Made by a program: the position numbers and the translations under genes. From the NCBI RefSeq assembly GCF_964355755.1, contig NC_092678.1, positions 16,588,922 to 16,652,921 of the forward strand: DNA of 64,000 bases, in the 5' to 3' direction. Every line of letters starts with the position of its first letter. Position 1 is the stretch's first letter. The notes under the pieces were generated by a model, which did not search any database, had not been told where the DNA came from, and worked only from the letters and a program-made list of their open reading frames with translations. Shown one piece after another: positions 23,901 to 33,800 of the stretch. Source of the stretch: Antedon mediterranea (taxonomy: Eukaryota; Echinodermata; Crinoidea; Comatulida; Antedonidae).

Positions 23901-26900
23901 GTATGCTTAACAGGTTGTGTAACCCATAGTTACTTGTAAACTAAGCTTAACAGGTTGTGTAACCCAGTTAGTTTTTAACTATGGTTAACAGGTTGTGTGA
24001 CCCATAGCATGATTGATATACTCACAGGTATTCCTTGTAGCTGTGGTTTATCTAACAGATTGTGTAACTCGTTCCTTGCAGCTTCAAGCTTTTCATGATC
24101 AGCAGCATCTACCATATACCTACAAGTTCAATCATAATTTATTAACACATTGTTCTTAATATCTACCGACATACATTAGATGCAATTATGCTGGGCAGGG
24201 GAGGGGAGCAACAAAAACACAACCTTGAGATGTTAAATGTTGGTAAACTAACAGTAACAGGTGCAAAAAAGTGCGAGCAATGAAACAATTTACTGATGGC
24301 CCTTGGTAAAATTTGGCATTTTTCATGTGTTGGGTGCATGAAATCGAAAACAAAAGACTGTCCTACTGCTTGCAGTACAACAGACACTTACACAATACAA
24401 TTAACACCTCTGCAGTAACGTTCCCACATACTCCTGAACCGTGGCTGTCCTCCTATGTCCCATAACTGAGAGTAAAAACAAAAAAATGATTAATTAAATA
24501 TGACATGATAGTTCATTGCTTGAAACGTAAGGTAAAATAAAAGTTATATATGAACTATCCTATTATTATGCCAATAGAAGTAAGAAGAAAATGTTTTCAC
24601 TAAAAAAAAATTCATTTGTATGTACTGTAATAAGTAGAAAGTTAGAAAACAAGATTGGAAATGTCAGAAACAGAAATAAAGTAATTCAAAATGCCGACTT
24701 TTTTTTCGTCTAAATTTGTTTCATTACTTCATTTCTCTAGCCGTTGGTCACGGTTCACTGCATAAGCCGGCCAAACGTTATAGCTGCTCCTGAACTTAAC
24801 AGTACCTTGAGTTGTAACCACGTTCGTGCCCGGCCAAGGGACAGCCACCTAATGCCCGGCCCAGGGACAGCCACCTAACTTTGGGAAATGCTTACTCTGT
24901 ATCGTTTGCTGCCTCAGACCAAACCGTGTGTAAATGCGGTCTAAAACAAGCTGTAGTAATAACCTACTGTACAGGGAGGTTTCGCAATCTTACGAATACG
25001 ATAACGACAACGGATACGTCACGCACACGTATTCGTTTTTCGTAAGCCAGTAAAAATCTGTTTCGCATGGCAACGATATATTGAGGGCGCCGTCCAAAAT
25101 ATGACTGCGGTACATTTGAGCGAAGCGCAGGTACGTGTTGCTTGGTGCTTGGCTGCCTAGGCCTAGCGTAACATCAAAAGCGAGTGAAGACTTTAAAAAC
25201 TGCTATTTATCAAAATTGACCTGGCATTTTAGTAAATTACTTTAGTAAATTACTTTCAATAAAGGTATAATTATATTATAGTCATGAATCATTCCTGATT
25301 CAAATGCAAAATGTGCAAAATAGATCAAAAACTATACTCGTTTTGTAGTTACGAATATGACTGGTGATATTCGTCAACACGAATACGCTTTACGAATACG
25401 AAATGGGGATCAGCTCCAAAGTTTCACAAATGTGTGACGTATCCGTTTTCGTATTCGTAAGGTTGCGAAACCTCCCTATTATGTCAATAACTACTAAAAT
25501 ACAAATTTGTTCTCATGCATTTTTCCTTTCATCCATATGGTAGATTAACAAGGGCATTGATTATACATAATTACTGTAGCTAGGTTACTCAGTATGAAAA
25601 AATACTAATAAAACAGTCAGATAGAAGATGGAATACTGTATGATGGACCTGTAAATCAAACTGCTAGTAGTAGGTATTATACATAAAAAACATTATGCCA
25701 GATATGGGTTGCATAATTAAATAATGCATGTGTTGTAATGTATAAGTTATCATCTGATGGCAAATATGTTGCTGAAAAGGTTTTTTTTCCCCAAGGCCAT
25801 AAAATCTAGCCAATCTGAAAGTAACAACTTCATTGCTACAGTACATGCTGTAACTATGAATAAATATCACAAATTATTGCATAAAAAGTTATTGTTGGTA
25901 ATGTAATGAAAGGCAAGGAAGTCATAGGTCAAAGTTCAACATAAAGACAATGCATAAAGTATGTAGCACATGATTATTCTGTAGTCAGGCCCTACAGTAT
26001 CCAAAGTATATACATTTTAAGTTATGAAATTTAACTACAGTACCTGGAACATGCTAAGAACCGAGTCGTAAAGTCTATCAACTTATTTACCTAATGTAAT
26101 ACATGTATGTTTATAACTTGTATACTTTTTTTCTCTTATTGTATTTGTTGGTATGTTTTGTTGGTAATAAACATAATTTTGTTATGGTTTTTTTTTTGGT
26201 GTTTGTCTTTTTTTTTTGGTAGTTTTAGGGATGATTTATTGTTAATGTTAGAAAATGTTTTATTTGTGTTTTCTCTTGGTACTTTCTTTTTTTACTTTCT
26301 GAAATTATAATTAAGTTAAACCTTACCTTTATGGTAACATGACCCTTTGTGACCTTGCGCATGTTGAATCCGACAGTCGGTATCATATCTTCACAAAAAT
26401 TACCAGACTACAAAATAAAAGATTTTGTTTTAATTGTAAAGTCAAAGTTCATAAAAATAACTTTCTTAGGTGGAAATTATTTATGGACGCGTAGTATAAT
26501 AAAAAAGAGAAAAACATTTTGATGGTGAATTCAGGACAACCAAATTAATCCTAAATAAAAAAAGAATTATAGTTTCCATTGGTTGTAATGTTGATGCATT
26601 GTGACAAATATAATAATATACTGTAAGTTAAATTTACCACTAAAGCGTGTTAATATCATGCACATGACATCATTTTTAAAACCATACCAGGCGATATTGC
26701 CCCGGGGGTGTTTGTGTACAACAAAACGGGGAGGTGCAGCAGCCACTTCGAGGCATGAGGCACTTGCGCTACCCGTTTTACGGAAACCTTAATAAACTGC
26801 CAAGTTGAATATTTAAGAGTGTTTATCAGTACTCACTCAGTACAGTGAATGGAATATCATTTTTATTTCTCTCATTCAATAATATGAATAGGCCTACTTA

Positions 26901-27352
26901 TAAATTATCATAACAAAATAAAATGTGGTTTATATGACAATAAAACATCATTCAATTAATTATTGAATTGGAAAAAAGTTTGTAAATGTTTCACTGAATG
27001 AGAATGTATTGCTACAAAATAGCAGATGGCCAGGCCCCGTGTGTCCAGGAACCATAAACTATTGTGGAAGCACGAAAATCCGATTCGGCGGTTGGTATTG
27101 CCTTTTGACCCTGAAACTGTATGTATAGCCATAGGCCTACTAGGCTAGGCTAGCTACTACTAGGGCCTAGGCCTCTAGGCCTAGGCCTAGACTAGAGAGA
27201 GGCTAGCCTAGCATACGTGCATGTCTTACCGCAATTACGTTCACGAAAGTCGTTTTCCCTGAATACTGAAGACCAACAAGCGTCAATTCCATCTCTTCTT
27301 TCCAAAATAGACTTTTTAACCAGTCCAAAATTCCTCTAAAAAACGACAGCAT
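20978..27352 (-). CDS. ARL8: ADP-ribosylation-factor-like GTPase 8 (ARL8), complete, six exons
   Basis: Coding exons on the minus strand: 27352-27230, 26407-26327, 24465-24392, 24119-24026, 22188-22050 and 21027-20978. All junctions are in phase and have GT/AG borders. They sum to 561 nt, or 186 residues plus stop, the same length as human ARL8A/B as I know them. Visible GTPase motifs are the P-loop GLQYSGKT (exon 1), the switch-I threonine in MIPTVGF, the switch-[25 protein letters not shown] for guanine specificity, and SISCK near the end. The N-terminal [18 protein letters not shown] is the family's amphipathic helix, which anchors ARL8 to lysosomes without myristoylation (no glycine at position 2). 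The family recruits kinesin adaptors and the HOPS tether to lysosomes. It is transcribed away from cathepsin C, with 458 bp between start codons. Introns carry a MITE, a minisatellite and a larger transposon. Confidence 0.96.
21514..21864. mobile_element. TTAA-flanked MITE, family C copy 1 (ARL8 last intron)
   Basis: TTAAAGATGTATTGTCCCCC at the left is inverted as GGGGGACAATACATCTTTAA at the right, about 350 bp in all. Interior markers are CCATTTTAATGTCACATAA, GGCAGCCAGCCAATGG and ACCATTTATTATGT. Further copies lie at 49345-49615, 52392-52718 and 58799-59142. TTAA at both ends fits Kolobok- or piggyBac-type target duplication. Confidence 0.8.
22487..23903. mobile_element. 1.4-kb inverted-repeat element with TA target duplication
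   Basis: The left end TACAGTACAGAAAGAAAATA is mirrored by TTTCTTTCTGTACTGTA on the right, a terminal repeat of about 23 bp. TA at each border suggests a Tc1/mariner-type or similar DNA transposon. Subterminal CTACGAAG/CTTCGTAG motifs form further inverted copies. A plus-strand open frame at 22892-23404 begins [17 protein letters not shown] and is rich in basic residues. I do not recognise it; it may be a transposon-derived fragment or chance. No DDE transposase is seen. It sits in the intron between ARL8 exons 4 and 5. Confidence 0.7.
23654..23826. repeat. Tandem repeat inside the 1.4-kb element
   Basis: About eight copies of ACAATACATCGTAGGCTACG or the variant ending GTAGGAGAGA, roughly 20-22 bp each, near the right end of the transposon. 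The two variants partly alternate. Confidence 0.8.
24973..25478. mobile_element. 505-bp MITE with about 40-bp terminal inverted repeats
   Basis: AGGGAGGTTTCGCAATCTTA at the left is mirrored by AAGGTTGCGAAACCTCCCT at the right, and ACGAATACGA and CGGATACGTCAC extend the match. It lies in the ARL8 intron between exons 2 and 3 and contains no coding frame. A duplicated GGGACAGCCACCTAA lies just upstream (24838 and 24864). Confidence 0.8.
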
Positions 27353-27810
27353 TTTGAAAGATGTTCGTTTATTGCACCCTAAAGAAAATTAATCGACGAG
27401 CAACGATAGAGCACTCAGAGCAGCAGCCTTGTGTGTAAAGCTGCTGGATATAAAGAAACAACAAAAAATGCACTTCCTGTTTCAACGCGACATTCGTCAT
27501 GTGATGATGAGGTCTCCTCGTAGCCTAGCCAAATACAAGAAATTCTCTATTGATAAACGGATTTTAAATTATCTAGATATTACACTGTTTGTTGATCATT
27601 AAATTATAAAGACGAGAATTTTAAAATTTTATTTTGTATGATCTACCATTTTAAAGTTTTTTAATGGATATTTTCATTTTCATTAGATGTAATATTTACT
27701 GATTCCTCTGTCATAAATGTCACATGTTTTGCATTAAAAACCACTTGTCTTTTGTAGACTGGAGGTAGCACTAGCACTAGCACTAGCAGCACTAGTTTTG
27801 GTAGTGTTTG
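27353..27810. promoter_or_regulatory. Divergent promoter region between ARL8 and cathepsin C
   Basis: Only 458 bp separate the two start codons, so both promoters and both 5' untranslated regions must lie here unless distal non-coding exons exist. Visible candidates are CACTTCCTGT at 27471-27480, which read on the minus strand is an ETS/GABP-type ACAGGAAGTG, and GTCATGTGAT at 27496-27505. The latter is one base off the M-box core GTCATGTGAC and close to the CLEAR consensus GTCACGTGAC bound by TFEB/MITF factors. No TATA box is convincing. Both genes being lysosomal makes a shared CLEAR-like site meaningful, but this is inference. Confidence 0.55.
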
Positions 27811-30800
27811 ATGAACATGTATTCCTTATTAAACTCACTTTTGTTGGTAATTTGTCTGTGTTGCTTTACAGCAGTAAATGCAGATACACCAGCAGATTGT
27901 AAATTTGATGATTTAGTAGGAGTTTGGAAGTTTTCTGTCGGCGAAGGCGGTCATGATAATACTTTGAATTGTTCAGATCCAGGTCGGTAAACACTGTGTG
28001 TCATGTGGAGGTGGTCATGTGTGTGTGCGCACTGTTGTCTATTGATAAAAATAGAAATGAAGGAGGTTGGGTGGGGATGGGGATGGGGTGGGGTGGGGGT
28101 TAGGGTTTTGGTTGGGGTGGGGGTGGCGATGGGGTTGCGGGTGGGGATGGGGTTGGGGTGGGGGTGGGGGGACGGTTTGGGCTGTTGTCTATTGATATAA
28201 AAATAGGAATGAAGGAGGATGGCTGGTGGTGTTATTAGGCCTAAAAAAAAAAATTGTTTGTTTGCTGTCAAGTTTTTTTTTTTTGGTAGGGGGGCGGGTG
28301 GAAAAAAGTTTTTTTTTTTTTTTTTTTTTTAATGTTAATTTCTCTGTTAATTGTACGCGAATTTGAGAGTAACAAAACACACTGAATAAAACAACGAGCT
28401 CAAACATCTATTCATAATTTGTTTCACACTTTAATTCTGTTTTGGGCGCGTTAGGCCCCGTGTCTAAACTAGCCTAGGCCTGGCCTACTACTAGTACTAC
28501 ACAGTAGGTCGTTGTTAGCAGGCCTAATTAAATATTTTAATTTTTAGAAGTTAGTGTACCGTATATTTCAGTGTATAAGTCGCACCTGTGTATAATAAGA
28601 CGCACCCGACCCCTAACTGAGAGTAAAATATCGGTATTTTGTATATCGTCGATGTATAAGACGGCCGCGCCCAGCCTCAACAAGAAGGGAAGTCCCCCAT
28701 TCCGTCAGTTCTTTCTAACTTGTTATGAATGAGTTTCGCACGCCGCAACATCGAGTGACCGCACGCGTGTGTGGGCTAGCCTCGCTCTCGATCCTTTTAT
28801 CGAGAGGCGCACGTTTTCACGGACTGACAATCGTATTCGATTAGTATCTATGTATCCTAGAAGTGTGTACGCTAGGTCTATGCTATAATCAACTGGAGAA
28901 TAATAACTAGTCGAATACTGTGTACACAATGTGGTTGCCAAGAAGGGCTCGCTCGCGCTGGGGGTACGACGGTCGTGCGTATAACTATAATACTATTCCA
29001 ATCGTAAACGTCGTTTTCAAATGAAATTTTATCGGAGCGCCTAAAACAGCTCCATAATGAACAAATCTTTTCATCATATTTAGTATAAAATCACGCTAAA
29101 ATGCCTTGAAAACTAGCAGGTTGCTGTTACGCTAGTATACTGTAGCTAGGCTAGGCCTACTCTTTAGACTTTAGTAATACTAAATAGGCCTACTAGCCTA
29201 GCTAGGCTAGGCCTTACCTTAAAAAGCCCAGGCCTTACCTTAAAAAGCCCAGGCCTAGCCAACGAGGTGGCGATCTGTGTTTTGAGGCATTTATGTTCGG
29301 TGTATAAGACGCACCCTTAATTTAGAGGTTAAATTTGCGTGTCAAAAGTGCGATTATACACCGAAATATACGCTACGTTATTATTTTTATTGTTTCATCC
29401 TCGCACACTCGATTTTTACACCTTTTCGGCCAAAATAAATCATTAAAAAAACTTTTTTTTTAAAGCGCCCTCAACGTAAAAAAAAAACTTTTTCTTATTT
29501 CCGCCCCAAATTTTTGGCGAAATTAGGGGCGGCGGATGACAGCAAACAAACTATTTTTTTTTTTTGGCCTTATAATATCTTTTATTTTTAACATTCTATA
29601 AATATATGACTTAAAAAAAATGCACATACACCGTTGTTGACTAGTACTTGTCTAGGCCTACTGACGAGGCCTAGGATACGATAATAACCATTGTTTACAC
29701 TGATTATTATAATAAATGCTATTCTTCAGTATTTCTATTTACCAGGGAAGGTGAAATTATTTGTTTTTATCTTCTCAACTTTTTAGGAAAATCTGTAAAA
29801 GAGGTGTCCATAGAGCTGCTCTTTCCGGATGTCGCAATTGACCTCGACTATGGTCACCAAGGCCACTGGACCATGATCTACAACCAAGGCTTTGAAGTGA
29901 CTATCAACAACAAGAAATACTTTGCTTTTTCAAAATATGAGAAAGTTTCTGGCAAAATACAAAGCGTATGTAATGAGACGTTGCCAGGCTGGGTTCATAA
30001 TGTTGATGGCAAGGACTGGGCATGCTATACTGGCATGAAAGCAGCACCGCCCTCAGTTGTTAGGTATGCTCCTGTCAGAATTTTTAAATTATCTTTAATG
30101 GTAACATTGCCCTCAGTTAAGTATGTTCCAATCTACACAGAGCTATGGAATGCCATCACCGCCAAGAATACAATTACAAACATACAATATATTCGTGGAA
30201 ATATACAACGTACACGCAGAAACCTACAACGTACTCGCAGAAATATACAACGTACACGCAGAAATGTACAACATACTCGCAGAAATGCACAACGTACTCG
30301 CAGAAACATACAACATACTTGAAGAAAAGGACAACAAAAAGACATTCACAAAAACGTACAACGTGTTCGCTGAAACAGACAAAAACAAAAACGTACAACG
30401 AAGTCGCAACAATGAATGTGCAGTAAAATAACCATGGAATCATCCATTATATAAAGGGTATGGACATTTAGGATGACATCAAGCATTTCAAAGATAAAGA
30501 TAATGCGGGTTTTTTTTATTTATCATTTTTCTTATTTGCAAGATTATCACTTCTGCAAAATGGGCCACATCCATGTTTTTTATCAGAATCATAAATCGAC
30601 CGTATAAAAGTAAATATTTGCATTTTTCCTACCGTTGTTGGGGTCAGCTGAGTGGTCTTGGCCACGCAATAAATTTACCGCTATGGCCACCATTTTTTTT
30701 TTTTTTAAGAAGAAAAGGACAAGAAAATTGTGCAGCACGTGTTGCGAAACTACGCACGTGCACGTACGTAAATAAAACTAGTGAGACAGTAAATAGTTTG

Positions 30801-33800
30801 GATATTATACGTTTGTGGAACCAACCATGAGGAAGGTGCATCTATATAATAAAGAGAAAAAAACCTCGTTATCTTTATCTTTGAAATGCTTGATTGAATA
30901 TTATACTACAGTATTTTCATCAGTAATGTCCATACCCTTTATATAATGGACGATTCCATGGTTATTTCGTTGATATTGTACGTTTTTGTGTTTGTCTGTT
31001 TCAGCGAACACGTACGTTTTTGTGAATGTCTTTTTGTTGTTCTTTTCTTCAAGTACGTTGTACATTTCTGCGATTGTTGTACCTTTCTGCGAGTACGTTG
31101 TATATTTCCACGAATATATTGTATGTTTGTAATTGTATTTTTGGCGGTGATTGCCTTCCATACAGAGCCATTATGTTATGGCTCTGAATATACAAAGGCA
31201 ACACCGCCCTCAGTTAGGTACATTACGTCATTATATTCCATATTTGCCCATTTGAGATTATCATCACTAAATTGCTAACTATTAAAACAATGATTTCTTT
31301 TTTATTCTAGTCAGAAAACCAGACTTTATAGAAACAATCCTGAGTTTGTAGAGAAGATAAATTCAGTGCAGTCTTCGTGGAAGGCGGCGGCATACCCACA
31401 ACATGAGACATATACTCTTCAAGAAATGGTGAGACGTGCTGGAGGAACATCTTCAAAGTCTTCAAGGAAGTTGGTCACATTCTTTACTTTTAACTAGTTA
31501 TTACTGTATGACAATGTAAACATTTATGCCCAGAGAGGTATCTTTTATACAGTTTAGTAGAGTTAGAATATTTTATAATACAAGTAGATTCTTGTCATTT
31601 GATCAATGATTGGAAGATTGTGGGTCACATGATATTAAATAATTACTGTACTGTATTTGTTTGTTCGTTTGTTTTAATCTTTATACTGGGTGACCTCTTC
31701 AGTCAAAGACTGATCTCCCAGAGGGCCCAGTTGGTGATCAGTGGCTGTGATGTACTAATACACCGGGGTAACCCCCTACTCGTCTCGAAAGATGTACTAG
31801 GTTCTTTAAAGTGCACACGAGCAAGTTGTGTACTTGTGTAGCAATCTTGATTACATCATCGAGAGTCTGAAATCGTTATAATATGCAATTGAGTAACTAC
31901 AAAATTGTTTTGTGTGTTGACGATCACGTTCTATCAACCTGTAGATTACGCCGTCTACATTTACTCTACTAAACGTCCAAAATTGGAGCACTGCCTTTCC
32001 GAATGAGTTATGCCTTAGCCTAGCCTGTTCTTAACACTTTGACTGCCAGAGGTTTTTCCAGTTAGAAACTGCCACCGCCAGCGTTTTTAGCCCAATTCGA
32101 TGTTTTTATTAAAGCTGATTGAAACCATGTATGTGATCTGATTTATATGTAATTTAGACTAAAATAATCATAAAGATTTTAGCTTTACAATGGTACCAAG
32201 AACGATTTTTAAATCGCAATATGTAAATCGTAATAGTAAAATGAAAGTAACCCACTTTTTGAATTTTTCGTAGTTTCGCGCAAGAAAGTCGAGATATTCG
32301 CGATTTTGTGCAAGACATCACAATATGAAAATATCGCCCGGTGAGATCAACAAACAACGAAAAAGTTACTTACACGGCACCGATAGGCCTATAAAAACAA
32401 GTTATCACTATCGAAAAATGTATTACATTTATAAATCATAAATCTTACATCAATGTTTCGCCAAAATCCACATAGTAAAGACACCAGGCCTAGTTAACCA
32501 GGCCTAAAGTTGGTCCGGAACCGTTTTACGACTAGGGCTAGGCTAGCCTAGTACTACTAGCCTAGGCCTCCTAGGAGATAGTAAACTGATAATAACCATA
32601 CCATTTCAAAACAAGTTTGTTGCATGAAACTCGGTAACTTTCAGTAAAACACCAAAACAATTAGGGTATACATACAATAATAAAATTAAAGACTCATATT
32701 GAAAATGACTCCATTATTTTTTATTCAGATAACAAACAAACATGTCAATCCACAAAAACCTTTGTAATGCTTCGGCGGCATAGCTAGCGCGCGACCGATA
32801 CACAATGCGCCAAGCCATCGCTCTACGAGCTACTGTGATGCGCGGTGTTTGTTATTTCGACAGGTACCATTTTGACAGTCGTTCGTAACCAGATTAGTTA
32901 CTTTCAAATTGTAAAATATTAACGGTCCAGACCGAATATAGTGTTCATATTTATAGTATATACAATAATTAACCTATCTACCGGATTTCGTAAAAAAACA
33001 CAAAAAACGAAGATCTTCGTTTTTGGCAGTCAAGCGTTGTGTTTCCAAAAACGAAGCTCTTCGTGTTTGGCAGTCAAAGTGTTAAAAGCTTTTTCATTTA
33101 TTTATTCGACACAATCGGCGCCATGACACGAGAGTGTCCGCAACCCCTAGCTGGTGTGTTTAAAACAAATAATGTATGTTTTATATTCATGAAATGAGGC
33201 AAATCTTTTAATACGGTGAAAGATTAAATGTTCTAACTGTATTCTCACCTCATTAAATTATTTACCCCATTCCACTCATAAACATTAATTATTGTAATAA
33301 TGTATACTATTGACTGTTGCAGTTTACATGTAAAATCTTGCCATTCTGTACATGTAGAAATAACACTATGTGTGTTTGTTTTGTTTACACGCGTAAAATA
33401 TGTGTACATATAATTGGTAAAATGTTAACACAAAATAACCTATAAAAATGCATGCCAAGTTTCATCAACCCTTGTGTATTTTCAGACGTTTGGCATCGGC
33501 AAAAGTAAAACCTGAAGTAGCAAAGATTGCTAGCCAGTTACCGATGGAGTTCGACTGGAGAAACATGGCTGGACAGAACTTTGTAACGCCTGTTCGCGAC
33601 CAGGGTGGCTGTGGTAGCTGTTTTGCTTTTGCATCTATGGCTATGTTAGAAGCCCGATTGAAAATTGCAACTAATAACACCATAAATAAGGTGTTTTCAC
33701 CTCAGGATGTAGTAGATTGCAGTGAATATGCCCAAGGTAAGATATCTTATTATTTTTATTTGTTTGAAATCTTACACAGACGTATAAGACAAAAATAGAA

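Larger units (their letters stand above)
22300..24008. repeat. 40-bp minisatellite in ARL8 intron, split by a transposon
   Basis: The unit (TTGTGTAACCCATAGTCAGC, then TTGTAACTATGGTTAACAGG) repeats about 4.5 times from 22300 to 22486 and about 2.5 times from 23904 to 24008. The tract between is the inverted-repeat element at 22487-23903. The array was evidently continuous before the insertion. Confidence 0.8.

Noticed and set aside
28003-28271. Gly/Trp/Val-rich and Pro/His-rich open frames
   Set aside because: They are translations of the G-rich minisatellite and have no start or splice context.
30123-30443. Several overlapping open frames on both strands
   Set aside because: They are produced by 21-bp repeats inside a transposon arm in a cathepsin C intron, and no frame is favoured.
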